Shown in pieces: positions 26,401 to 33,716 of a DNA stretch of 40,066 bases. The stretch is from a virus, in IMG/VR virus record IMGVR_UViG_3300042691_032366, positions 1-40,066 of that record, one strand, 5' to 3'. The notes beneath the pieces are model-generated. The model had not been told where the DNA came from. It did not search any database and saw only the letters and a program-made list of their open reading frames with translations. The stretch's first letter is position 1, and each line of letters opens with the position of its first letter. The translations under genes and the position numbers were made by a program.

Positions 26401-27642
26401 CAACGAGTTACTAGAGGATACGAAAGTAGTCAAAGATTAGCTGATATGGGATTACCACCGTTAGATTTTAGCAATAAATCATTAGCTCAGATAGCAAGAG
26501 AGACTTCTGAAAATATAACTCCAGAAAATTTACCTACAACAATCCGTAATTTTTCTAAAAAAACCGGAACAACAAAGCAAGCAGAAACAGCAAGCAAAGC
26601 ATACGAAATGTCTTCACGAGAAGAATTCTTAAGAAGACAAGCAGAAATACAAGCTAGAAAACAAGCAATAACTCAAAGCGACAAATCATCTGGTTCATTA
26701 TCAACACCATTGAATCAACCAGAATCTATAATACCAAATGTAATCTCACAACCAACTCCTACAGCCGCAACATTATCTACTTCCGAATCAATATTAATGG
26801 CCAAAGTAGCAAGAGCCAAAGAATTATCACGAGCTGGACTGTCTGGATTATCACCATCTGAACAAGAAATTTTCCAAAAACTTATGAGGGATCCAGATGT
26901 ATTACAAGCTCTAAATCCTAGAAAAGTACAAAATAGATCTTTAGGTGGATTAATCTATGCGAGCAAGGGAACGCTAGTTCCATACCAACCACGAGGCACC
27001 GACACTGTACCAGCCATGCTAACTCCTGGCGAATTTGTGGTCAATAAAGCAGCAACTCAAAGAAACTTGCCATTATTAAAAGCTATTAATAATAATAGTC
27101 AATATATGAGTAGGGGTGGAAAAGTAAGTTATTTTGCTGATGGAGGACAAGCATCTGGAAGCATGGGCGCTGGCGGTGTATCTTCATTTAGCTTAGATTC
27201 ATCAGCATTTTCTGATGCTGTTGGAACATTTGGAACATCAGTTTCTGAACTTAAAACTGTGCTTGGTAATTTTGGAGACGGAGCAGGAACTTTAGCAAAA
27301 AGCGCTACTGATTTAGCATCTGCTTTTGGTGGCATAAGCACATCAGCAGGAGCATTATCAGCAGCAGCATCAATACTACAAGGAGCAACACAAGGTTTAG
27401 CATCACCAATAGCAGCGTTTACATCATCTATAGACAGAATATCCTCTACATTAAATAATATGAAAGATATTAATGTAAATATTACTGGTTCTATTCCTCC
27501 TATAAGTATTGTGGTTGAAGTTAATGGTGGGGATGGATTAAAGGATGAATTAAAGCCATTTGCTGATGAAATTTACAATAAGATTGGTCAACGCTTGGCA
27601 CAAGCTACAAACGGCCTATTTAAAATAGAAACAACTAGTTAA
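17440..27642 (+). CDS. Giant tape measure protein (3,400 aa)
   Basis: This very long protein sets tail length. Residues about 130-420 hold a TP901-type tape measure core (SELLTVSSTLAQAGLS, FDNLNETVEGSIALMRQFGLS, TIATGLRTIFTRIQRGN). Hydrophobic stretches lie at about 460-500, 1246-1300 and 2603-2640 and may act in membrane passage. Four copies of the motif DTVPAMLTPGEFV (near residues 529, 1113, 2097 and 3186) are each set among glycine-rich ADGG or ATGG signals. A Q-rich, highly charged helical region spans about 2190-2560, with a seven-glutamine run at 2241-2247. The 140 C-terminal residues are a Ser/Ala/Gly-rich region ending in beta strands. At 0.15 nm per residue, a tail of about 510 nm is predicted. 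No frameshift or stop was found. AAGGA precedes the ATG. Confidence 0.93.
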   Translation: MAAFNLTAELNLRGPSNINQVVGNIRRQLSTLTLDLNINPNTSRGVQAVTANIRTLSTALRDAQSNAAALSTTLSNLVTTINNAGNAAANAGNALNRLNTQTRAAQAAARDGATAMENFGAQSALAIRRFAAFSVATGAVYSFTRALSSAYSEFINFNKEFVRLQQVTNSSASGLAGLSQEITRLSTGLGVSSSELLTVSSTLAQAGLSANQTKTALEALAKSALAPSFDNLNETVEGSIALMRQFGLSAGDLESALGSINAVAAKFAVESSDIITAIQRTGGVFASASKGVSQGKDALNEFIAVFTSVRATTRESAETIATGLRTIFTRIQRGNTIQALKEYGITLTDLEGKFVGPYEAVRRLSEGLRGLDPRDLRFSEIVEELGGFRQIGKVIPLIQQFATAQQALSVAQRGAGSLAGDAAKAQESLAIRVNKVREEFIALIRDIGQTQSFQKFVDISLQLASALISVASAAKDVLPAITAIAAIRAVPAIAQFAGGFGRGITRRNEGGPIRKFATGGLVPGSGNRDTVPAMLTPGEFVIRKKAVETIGASNLARMNVGGKVQKFEDGGYVEGSALRALKQLTRDFLMPKSRKGGRRKISFVGQQAVSISKNISPELLKQIEEEGRLVYGTGLGALAKGDPGLIVDKIINVALAKTQKQKEGRLKKTQGALTFSAAGLQRGPRAPKGQMEKALVRYQQDPEYRKAMGLGASGDVLQALSAFRKSGGQTSLAGVFSEEAISKIESGIPRYIAALGNEPQKIAKAKTAQQYLRSFAGGATASKAGHATAFSETINQMLKSGIIQEFADGGFVQKFAQKQPKYNSGLVKSVQKAGSFENLINQNMVDSNGNYNFGLVSLRSGTKTGSRTETRPIEGTDKIARINVGVLSDVNNFNKQIEKDITSKLKESIFNTGKMLSGKLRGSSKISLSSTKQALGGATLSSATGSIFEAALQMVGAPYVDKIESIKSMDFPFGLGPAAPLFGAGFPQQVPTDATRTIGGSGKGISDFMEQVSRFVKATETGKFTKSLGSPIGTPSSLISSRLISQIKTPAQIEKVNEILRRFQIPNFRIGDLSDPKKLSKYESILNKSLQRNPNAIQALEVEQFATGGSVQDTVPALLTPGEFVINKTAAQRIGYSQLNRLNKADKVQGFNKGGAVGNIQNFANGGMVQSFFIGGAVQAGSQIIRQLPQLATAIAQAVRILPRNLPQGNGWLASNTGTRAMGLPQSRGGMLRNLLSDPMSLVFGSGLLGEGISGVIGGKRGEAAGSAFAGGAGVAGVVASIVGVTTPFGLLATATTGLIAGFNAYNKSIRDSNIAENNKKVEDSSERLSQTLDKLSQSGKITSTSLDSIRTEIGSIISAQQENIRSRTEEAQPGIMSNITEALYNIGTTFGLAPSSGAGRIDRGALSQNLFSESKTGAEQIAQTFSTLMQRGMTFNQISAKLDTGAKVEIPGLRDILGEERTPQISELSRSLAIAQRGTQITDLEAKLADLIESRNSLASFDPGREVFDIRIKETAQAYALAINASNAELQRQQQELNNVQKATAVVVSRLNLFAEAMKNVDAATIRASSEFEEAQRQIDVGVGSRLGGRATIAQPSRMNEAVLENLRAYSPEEISRTISQFGQNLNLNPEFTKRAQGAALSQRVLQTDLPKILNSIAAEERDANFGDTSRANTIRNQLKEALKAGGVTDTTEIDRVIEDVITNIEKLGKGEITFDTIAANSETFAKLFKTNSEALQAYSNVVKSANNIFANFVSKINEYSNAIEQSINTQLQANQIRAGGDIQLREALGQRVSLNERNQLFNNEILGMTATIGAGNRPIAGTGTTDPNEIARRLAAAEQRKRELEAQSTTGGPQKFASELSQVTIQINQYENALKKLANDTNRAANALNEISRLRQLRETRRESFLDFASNLNDPEYMTNFMQQAASLSAVMSGRGTMDDIRSAREGFQRRVSAGFVSQDQLQIESTQLTQQIVAILERAMGGPLPQGLREQIASDFGTLPEEQNAIKEYKDATEAQARATEIMGIRMQEGANYLFTKVREAGDLWVAAVRLSANQAAAQMAAPPGAPVQQAGAKAKGGLIYANEGQYIDFQPKGTDTVPAMLTPGEFVVNAKATKKNLGLLKQINSSGKASGFSKGGVVYLADGGQVEAIERDRRQYSLNIQSLKAQRDSLGYLGVDGQFVWNAQSGASKEFAEKRYNEIETEIQKAEQELANFNNKYPETPKPPAQQQAEQQRQQAQQQQQQQVPLSPKQKAQQEKERRKQAVLDEKERRKQAAMANNPGYAARVGREQAKQQKEQMEAVQRFPDLDPKDAIKEYRKEKRARVQEMNERYGRSVSIFTSSNNRQTDDVKIEESIGPILSQTEVEAIERKTYGGLTKAEYDNQRKQEEEARRARLDEIQASVASTETPEAKLEEQRRNKIIADYEAQQKIDKEKRNKSIAERQARDAEARNRGFRDAAQEAGVKAKEKAEAKIAEQRATDKEKRAADKASIEAGTNAGVSKTQRIQELLATDPAYENQRKDFALTEYIKTRIQEKYSDDLTDKKDPARDRANLERLISDATADYNAKRRQLQEQANVSKEKFANQNVQIGLQQFQEGVDKSPLVAAGTAIPKAGYGVIRAGVGYTVAGAMALKNLNPANRPEDIAFNNEIINSAMAQGEAGLQTILATGADLGYKLGLDNLDLITTPEAYGMGPAGAGLRPRMTMMEESDKQPSNIEASTEPSRGLFDKQGRGDAQARAAIANFIASGPRTSAYAGIVGDASTTPSAIIQPKRNKTPGAYQATAEMARARINQINEQEANKARGAYSTEAIKQNKTIRAFEESVIGQTLGLSPGSLGELVTAENVQRGATNIAQVAGEGAIDAFGGASSLVKSGEAAVAKGLTRAASATNRGIERVGGKLVDIAEAGIESARTNAPLLPQLPLPKIGSKITEALKARRVARETRRGQGALTREALETAEKNANLAEANRRISIIPMEDIQSDIAQRVTRGYESSQRLADMGLPPLDFSNKSLAQIARETSENITPENLPTTIRNFSKKTGTTKQAETASKAYEMSSREEFLRRQAEIQARKQAITQSDKSSGSLSTPLNQPESIIPNVISQPTPTAATLSTSESILMAKVARAKELSRAGLSGLSPSEQEIFQKLMRDPDVLQALNPRKVQNRSLGGLIYASKGTLVPYQPRGTDTVPAMLTPGEFVVNKAATQRNLPLLKAINNNSQYMSRGGKVSYFADGGQASGSMGAGGVSSFSLDSSAFSDAVGTFGTSVSELKTVLGNFGDGAGTLAKSATDLASAFGGISTSAGALSAAASILQGATQGLASPIAAFTSSIDRISSTLNNMKDINVNITGSIPPISIVVEVNGGDGLKDELKPFADEIYNKIGQRLAQATNGLFKIETTS

Positions 27643-27655
27643 AAAGGGTTTTATA

Positions 27656-30600
27656 ATGTCAATTAAATACTATGCTAATAAAGTTCAAGAAACATCAACC
27701 ACAACAGGCCAGGGTAATTTATTGTTGGCCGGTTCGCCAATAGGATTCAAGAACTTTGTTTCAACAATAGGGCCTAATAATAAGTTTACATATTATATTC
27801 ATAGATTAGATTCTAATTTAGAATGGGAAATTGGTACAGGATATATATTAAGCAGTGGTGGCCTTAACCAATTAGTAAGAGAAAGTGTTATCTCATCTAC
27901 CAATCTTGATACTTTTGTTGGATTCACAGCTGGTACAAAATATATAGAACCAATCATAGGTCAAGATAGTGTTAATAATTCTTTTGTAAATGTAGAAAAT
28001 AAAAACTCTAATTTCTCACCACCCTATGTTTCTGCAACATATCTCGTAGATGCTTCTAGTGGTAATATACAAGTATCTTTACCAGAGGTATCGGCGGAAA
28101 ATGATCCTATTATTTTAGGCTTTTTATTAAAAAATACTATAGGCAATCAATATCAACAACCAAACGCTATTAGTTTATTACCAAGTGGATTAGAGACCAT
28201 AAATGGAACACCATCCGCTGAAATTGATATTAATCAAGATTATCTTCAGTTGGTTTCTGTGCCATCACAAAGTGGTTGGTTTAAATTAGATCCTATTCAA
28301 GATGCTACTTATCCATATGGTAACGATGGCTCTATTCAAATTAAATATGATAATGCTTTTAGTGGGGTTGCGAACTTAAATTGGAATCTAAATAATCATG
28401 CTTTATTAATTGGTGGCACTGGCACAATGACCAGCGCGGATATAATTATTCCAGCATCAGGACAAACTATAGTTTTTAATGAACAATCTTTAGATAAAGA
28501 TTTTAGAGTAGAAGGTAGCGGAAATCCTTACTTATTATTTTTAGACGCTAGTTCTAACAAAATAGGTATTAACACATCAAATGCTACAGATGCTTTAACT
28601 ATTAATAGCCAAACCGGCGATGGTATTACCGTATATAAAAGTGGCGTTGGTCCAAAATTAGTTTTATCCAATACGTCTGTTAGTGGATTAGCAACAAATA
28701 ATATTATTGGTTATGTTGTTTTTTCTGGACTTAATAGCACCAACTCTCCTGTAGAATATGCTAGAATTTATTCTAGTATTGAGTCTGCTACTAATAGTAA
28801 TGAAAATTCATCAGTTTCAATCGAAATAGTTAATAATGGATCTAATGAAAATGTTGCTGTATTTAGTTCTAGTGGCATTAATTTAGGATTTAATAATCAA
28901 AATATAGATGGCATTATGCTAGGTGGAGCATCTACTAATGATGGAAATAATATAGTATTAGGTTATTATAATACTATTTGTGGCGAAAACTGTATTATTC
29001 TCGGTAATAGTATTGATAGTTCTGGCAATTTTGGTGGACTATTAGGATATAACCATGCTGTGTCAGGCAATAATATATGGGTGCTTGGTGGCTCTGGTAT
29101 AGTTGTTAGCGGAGATAATCGTGCCTACTTAGGTATTAACAATAATAATCATATAGCAATCATCAACTCGGGTAGTTTAGATTATACAACATTTAGTAAT
29201 CAAGATATTAATTTTAATATTCATAACCAAGCTATACTTAGTAGTGGAATTAAAGAGACTATTAATTTTAACTTTACTAATAGTACTGGTATTGCTAAAA
29301 CTGGTGTGAGACTAGGATCTAATATCGTAAATGTATTAAATAATAATGAAAGTTCCAATCTTTACGCCCAGACACTGCACAATGGATCGGTAATAGACGT
29401 TTTAAATATAGGTGGTTCTGGAGTTAATATTGGTCCTAATACTACCTCTAATAATATTGTTTGCGGTTTGAACAATAATATTAGTCATACTGGCAATATT
29501 GTTTATGGAAAATCTATTAGTAGTAGTGGTAATAATAATATTTTAATCGGAGATAATATAGTTTGTTCTGGTAACGATATTACAATACTAGGATCAGACA
29601 ATACTTGTTTATCGTCTGGTAATTTGGGTGTTGTAATCTTAGGAAATAATAATATTTCTGATGAAGATTATGCTGTAAGCATCGGTAATAATAATGCTAG
29701 TAGCGGATTATATTCGGTATCATGTGGATATAACAACGGGGCGCATGGGGCATATTCTGTTAGTATAGGCTCTAATAATAATGTTTTAAGTAATAGTTCG
29801 GTAGCAGTTGGAAGAAATAATAGCTTAAATAATTTAGATTTATATAGCACAATGTTCGCTGTTGGCATAGGTAATTATGCTGAAATATATGGTAGTGGTT
29901 CTATAGTTGGCTATAACAATCAATTAAGAGGCGATGGAGGTCTTATTATAGGCAATAATTCAGCATCTTCCGGACTTAATAATTTAATTATTGGAAATGG
30001 TGTGGATAGTACAGGAAATAATAATATTGTAATAGGTCATAATATTAGTAATACTGGATCTAATAACCTATATCTCAATAATAATAATATTAATATTAGT
30101 GGCGTAAATTCTATTAATATTAGATGCTCTGGCTCTGGTCTTACAGTATTTCCAACTGGAATAAATTTAAATTCACCAATAGTAGGCACCAGCGGTCAAT
30201 TTAATACTTTATCTGTAAATACTCTAACTATAACTAATGGTAGTGGTATTATTTTTGGCTCTGGAACATCAGGATATATAACTAAGTTTACTTCTAGTTC
30301 TACTATTGGTTCTGGCACAATTTTTGATAATGGAAATGTTGGTATTGGAACAAATGATCCACAATATAAGTTACATGTTATTGGAGATGTAGCAGTATCC
30401 GGAGTTAGTGGTATTTATTATTATAATACTCCTTCTGTTGTAGGACCAACATTTAGCTTATATATAGAAAATAATCAAATTGTTAAATCTTCTAGTTCAA
30501 TATATACTAAAGAAAATATTAAGCTTTATAATAAAGGATTAGAAGATGTACTAAAACTACAACCAGTATCATTTAATTATATTGGAGGATCAAGACGCAC

Positions 30601-30775
30601 AGCTGGTTTAATAGCAGAATCTGTTGATAAACAAGGATTAGATGAGTTTATTGTTAAAAATGAAAACAATGAACCAGCTGATATTACATATCCTCAAATG
30701 ATAGTATTATTAATTAATGCAATTAAAGAATTAAAAAATGAAATTAATATACTAAAATCTCAAATAAATAATTAG
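27656..30775 (+). CDS. Tail fibre with YadA-like beta-roll and S74 chaperone domain
   Basis: A 1,039-residue trimeric fibre candidate. Residues 1-100 form an N-terminal attachment-type domain (YYANKVQETSTTTGQGNLLLAG...) known from other phage tail fibres. Residues about 415-820 are Asn/Gly/Ser-rich repeats such as AVSIGNNN, YSVSIGSNNN and SSVAVGRNN, the pattern of the left-handed beta-roll of YadA heads. The C-terminus carries a peptidase S74 intramolecular chaperone: TKENI at 951-955, LQPVSFNYIGG, TAGLIAESV, and a final helix. In this family a Ser five residues before the Lys cleaves the chaperone off; Ser947 and Lys952 have that spacing. The mature fibre probably contacts the host. AAAGGG is the ribosome site. 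Confidence 0.85.
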   Translation: MSIKYYANKVQETSTTTGQGNLLLAGSPIGFKNFVSTIGPNNKFTYYIHRLDSNLEWEIGTGYILSSGGLNQLVRESVISSTNLDTFVGFTAGTKYIEPIIGQDSVNNSFVNVENKNSNFSPPYVSATYLVDASSGNIQVSLPEVSAENDPIILGFLLKNTIGNQYQQPNAISLLPSGLETINGTPSAEIDINQDYLQLVSVPSQSGWFKLDPIQDATYPYGNDGSIQIKYDNAFSGVANLNWNLNNHALLIGGTGTMTSADIIIPASGQTIVFNEQSLDKDFRVEGSGNPYLLFLDASSNKIGINTSNATDALTINSQTGDGITVYKSGVGPKLVLSNTSVSGLATNNIIGYVVFSGLNSTNSPVEYARIYSSIESATNSNENSSVSIEIVNNGSNENVAVFSSSGINLGFNNQNIDGIMLGGASTNDGNNIVLGYYNTICGENCIILGNSIDSSGNFGGLLGYNHAVSGNNIWVLGGSGIVVSGDNRAYLGINNNNHIAIINSGSLDYTTFSNQDINFNIHNQAILSSGIKETINFNFTNSTGIAKTGVRLGSNIVNVLNNNESSNLYAQTLHNGSVIDVLNIGGSGVNIGPNTTSNNIVCGLNNNISHTGNIVYGKSISSSGNNNILIGDNIVCSGNDITILGSDNTCLSSGNLGVVILGNNNISDEDYAVSIGNNNASSGLYSVSCGYNNGAHGAYSVSIGSNNNVLSNSSVAVGRNNSLNNLDLYSTMFAVGIGNYAEIYGSGSIVGYNNQLRGDGGLIIGNNSASSGLNNLIIGNGVDSTGNNNIVIGHNISNTGSNNLYLNNNNINISGVNSINIRCSGSGLTVFPTGINLNSPIVGTSGQFNTLSVNTLTITNGSGIIFGSGTSGYITKFTSSSTIGSGTIFDNGNVGIGTNDPQYKLHVIGDVAVSGVSGIYYYNTPSVVGPTFSLYIENNQIVKSSSSIYTKENIKLYNKGLEDVLKLQPVSFNYIGGSRRTAGLIAESVDKQGLDEFIVKNENNEPADITYPQMIVLLINAIKELKNEINILKSQINN

Positions 30776-30782
30776 GATTTTT

Positions 30783-32204
30783 ATGTTAGTAGGATCTATA
30801 GATTTATCATCAGCTTCTGTAGTAGCAACAAGTAAATATGATTACTACAAATCAGACGGAGGAGAAATTATAGGAGGAGTACAAACTATAACTATATCAG
30901 GATCTGTGGTTGTTGGTGATGACCAATCCTCAATCCCAGGATCATTGGTCATGAATCAGTTACAAAATATTGTTAAATTAGGACAGGACCCAAAGTGTAT
31001 CACTGTCAGTATCCCTGGACAATATTCTGGACAAGCAAAAATAGAAAATGTTACGACAAATCAAGGATCTGATCCTGCATGGATTAATAAAGGAGAATTT
31101 TCTATAGAATTAAAAGCTCCACTACAATCTATACCAACTAATTCTTTTAATATTACAGCACAAGATAGCGTGACACAAATTAGTAGATCTAGCAAAATTG
31201 AGTTTCCAGAAGATCATCATGGCTATTTATATGATACAAATTTTCATAAAACATATGTTATACAATCAAACGAGACAAATTTTACTTGTGAACCAATATG
31301 TCAACCAAATTTTAGCCTAAGTAATGTAATTAATAAACTTAGTAGTAATAATAATAATATACATCCGTCATTATCAAGATTTAGTTCTTATAATAAATAC
31401 GGAAAAACCAAATCTGTACAAGTATCTGGAAATTCTGCCACAATTAAAACGGAATATATATTAACCCCACATAATGGAAAGGCTTTTACAGATTTAAATT
31501 TTAGTCATAATAAATCATACGGAGATAGTCCGTCTACTAAAAAAATTATAAGTGGAACTATTACTGGCTTAACAGATAGTAATGTTTTTGATGCTAATGG
31601 TATGACTGGAACATGTGTAGCTAGTAGGTTAGCTAATGCCGAATCTGTTTTTTCACAGATTAGCTCTAGATTTGCGAATATTTCAAGTTGGGAAGGAATT
31701 GAACTAGAATTGCTTGAATTACCGAATCCATTTGTTAATAACATAGCACCAGGATGTATTTCAGTTAATAATACAAATAAACAACCATGTATTAAGCCGT
31801 CATTAAGTACAGTAGCGAGATCTAGAACCGATGGTACTATTGATTTTACTTTTGAGTGGTCAACTAGTGAAAATTGTTCTAGCTCAAATAATCGCATATC
31901 TACAGATTTCACCATAGATATAATAGAACCACAGCCACAATTTGTTGAACATGTTATTCCAGGCTATGGAACATTAATACAAAATTTAAATACTAGGAAT
32001 GCTAGAAGAATTAATATTCAAATTGTTACTACATACCCACAAGATTTATGTGGTCCACCGCCACCTATATGTGAAACCGATAATGATATGATCAACGAGA
32101 TATTAAGTAAATATAATATAACTAATGCTATTTTAATTAAGGATACTCTTACAACATCGAAAAGAAGCATTACCAAAGACCAAACATATATTCAATGTAA
32201 CTAA
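30783..32204 (+). CDS. Tail-tip protein, paralogue 1
   Basis: A 473-residue beta-rich protein, clearly related to its neighbour. Shared landmarks are an opening strand block (GGEIIGGVQTITISGSV versus SYIIGGVLNVVLDGT) and a Cys-containing strand pair (CITVSIPG versus CIELIIGC). Also shared are a central FTCEPIC/ITCSTKAIC element, SRF/SRY followed by a domain ending in ILTP/YLTQ, and a TITGL/TINGL motif. The final segment has FEWSTSENC versus AEFGPTSGC. It lies between the fibre and the Ig-repeat protein, so a distal tail, tail-tip or fibre-support role is inferred. No known catalytic motif is visible. AGGA is seven bases from the ATG. Confidence 0.6.
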   Translation: MLVGSIDLSSASVVATSKYDYYKSDGGEIIGGVQTITISGSVVVGDDQSSIPGSLVMNQLQNIVKLGQDPKCITVSIPGQYSGQAKIENVTTNQGSDPAWINKGEFSIELKAPLQSIPTNSFNITAQDSVTQISRSSKIEFPEDHHGYLYDTNFHKTYVIQSNETNFTCEPICQPNFSLSNVINKLSSNNNNIHPSLSRFSSYNKYGKTKSVQVSGNSATIKTEYILTPHNGKAFTDLNFSHNKSYGDSPSTKKIISGTITGLTDSNVFDANGMTGTCVASRLANAESVFSQISSRFANISSWEGIELELLELPNPFVNNIAPGCISVNNTNKQPCIKPSLSTVARSRTDGTIDFTFEWSTSENCSSSNNRISTDFTIDIIEPQPQFVEHVIPGYGTLIQNLNTRNARRINIQIVTTYPQDLCGPPPPICETDNDMINEILSKYNITNAILIKDTLTTSKRSITKDQTYIQCN

Positions 32205-32233
32205 TAGCAAGATTTTTATAAGGAATAGTATTT

Positions 32234-33703
32234 ATGCGTACAACGTCTGCTGTTAAATTAGGCTCAAGATACCTTATTCCTGCTCCTTACGTAAATAGTA
32301 ATTATGAATATACAAAATTTGGATCATATATTATTGGAGGAGTTTTAAATGTTGTCTTAGATGGCACTATTGCTAGTGAAGAGATAGCAAAAGAAATACA
32401 AGACATAGCTAGTTTATCAGCTAATACTGATTGTATTGAGCTTATTATAGGTTGTGATGGATCTCCAGACTTTTTGCAAGGTGCTGGAAGAATAACAAAT
32501 GTATCAGTAAATGCATCTGATAGTTCTCCATTCACAGCCACATATTCTATAACAGTATCATTAGAGGTAGTAAACGGACAACCTGCTGTTAAGCCAGACA
32601 CAGACTTTTTACAATTATTCGGATTACCATCTAATGCATCATTTATTAAAAACTATAACGAACAAATTACTGTTGAAGGAGATGCTACTGTTATTGGTTA
32701 TTATGATAGTGTACTTGGTATATCAAAGTCATTTATTAAAGCATCAGGCAGCATATCAATAACTTGTTCTACAAAAGCAATATGTGGCATTCCATCATTT
32801 AATGGTCTAGATCAAGCAATAAATTTATTAAAGACAAGATATCAGTCTTTATCTTCTTTTAATTTTAATCAGTCAGGACATCCTTTATCAAGATATGCTG
32901 GTTGGGCAAGATGGTTGGATAGTAAATCTATTAGTATTGATGAGGGAGGCACAGTATCATGTTCTTTTGATATTTATCTGACTCAAGGCAAATGTCTGCC
33001 TATAGCTCGTATTGATATTAGAACAGAAGATAAACTTGATCATACATTAGGTTTGACCACAGATATATTAAATAGAAGCATTAATGGAACTATTAATGGA
33101 CTATCCACAACCACAAGTGATCTTCTGCAGGACAAAACAACGACCAATGAAAGAGTAGGTAATGCTAGAGCGGCATATGATGTAATAATAAAATTAGTTG
33201 AAAGTGGTGCTTGGCCAGGAAATACAGTGAAACTGTCAGGTGAAGAAGGCTTATGCGTTCCTCAAGAATGTCCTCCCGGCCAACAAACATTATATTATCA
33301 AAGATTATCTAGTAATGTTAATATTTCTAAGGTGGCCGGCGAGATATCCTTTTCTGCTGAATTTGGTCCGACTAGCGGTTGTCGTTTAAATAATTTTGAT
33401 ATTGATACTACAATTGAAGAAGAATTTCCTGTAACAAGATTCAGAGAATTCATTATTCCTAATTCTCCCAATCCAGTTATTCAATATATAGGAGATACTC
33501 CTCATAAAGCTACAGTAACATCACAAGGATCAATTAAAGATTGTGATAAAACAAAAAAACCACAATTAATTTCTTGCGTCAGAGCTGCTTTCAACCAAGC
33601 GGTTAGTCCGTATAATGGATGGCTTAAAACATCAGAGCAAATAACACAATCTAAATTTAGTTATAAAATTATGGCAACCTTTATTAAGGTTGTATGTAAT
33701 TAG
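32234..33703 (+). CDS. Tail-tip protein, paralogue 2
   Basis: A 489-residue paralogue of the preceding protein; the landmarks are the same across the length, so the pair arose by gene duplication. It adds a conserved C-terminal portion (TRFREFIIPNSPNPVIQYIGD and ISCVRAAFNQAVSPYNGW) that has a weaker counterpart in paralogue 1. Eight or more cysteines lie in pairs, possible disulfides if the tail tip is exported or exposed. AAGGAATAG lies upstream of the ATG, and the next gene begins 13 bases after its stop, with TAGGAGA providing its ribosome site. I do not recognise a named family. Confidence 0.6.
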   Translation: MRTTSAVKLGSRYLIPAPYVNSNYEYTKFGSYIIGGVLNVVLDGTIASEEIAKEIQDIASLSANTDCIELIIGCDGSPDFLQGAGRITNVSVNASDSSPFTATYSITVSLEVVNGQPAVKPDTDFLQLFGLPSNASFIKNYNEQITVEGDATVIGYYDSVLGISKSFIKASGSISITCSTKAICGIPSFNGLDQAINLLKTRYQSLSSFNFNQSGHPLSRYAGWARWLDSKSISIDEGGTVSCSFDIYLTQGKCLPIARIDIRTEDKLDHTLGLTTDILNRSINGTINGLSTTTSDLLQDKTTTNERVGNARAAYDVIIKLVESGAWPGNTVKLSGEEGLCVPQECPPGQQTLYYQRLSSNVNISKVAGEISFSAEFGPTSGCRLNNFDIDTTIEEEFPVTRFREFIIPNSPNPVIQYIGDTPHKATVTSQGSIKDCDKTKKPQLISCVRAAFNQAVSPYNGWLKTSEQITQSKFSYKIMATFIKVVCN

Positions 33704-33716
33704 GAGAATATAAAAT

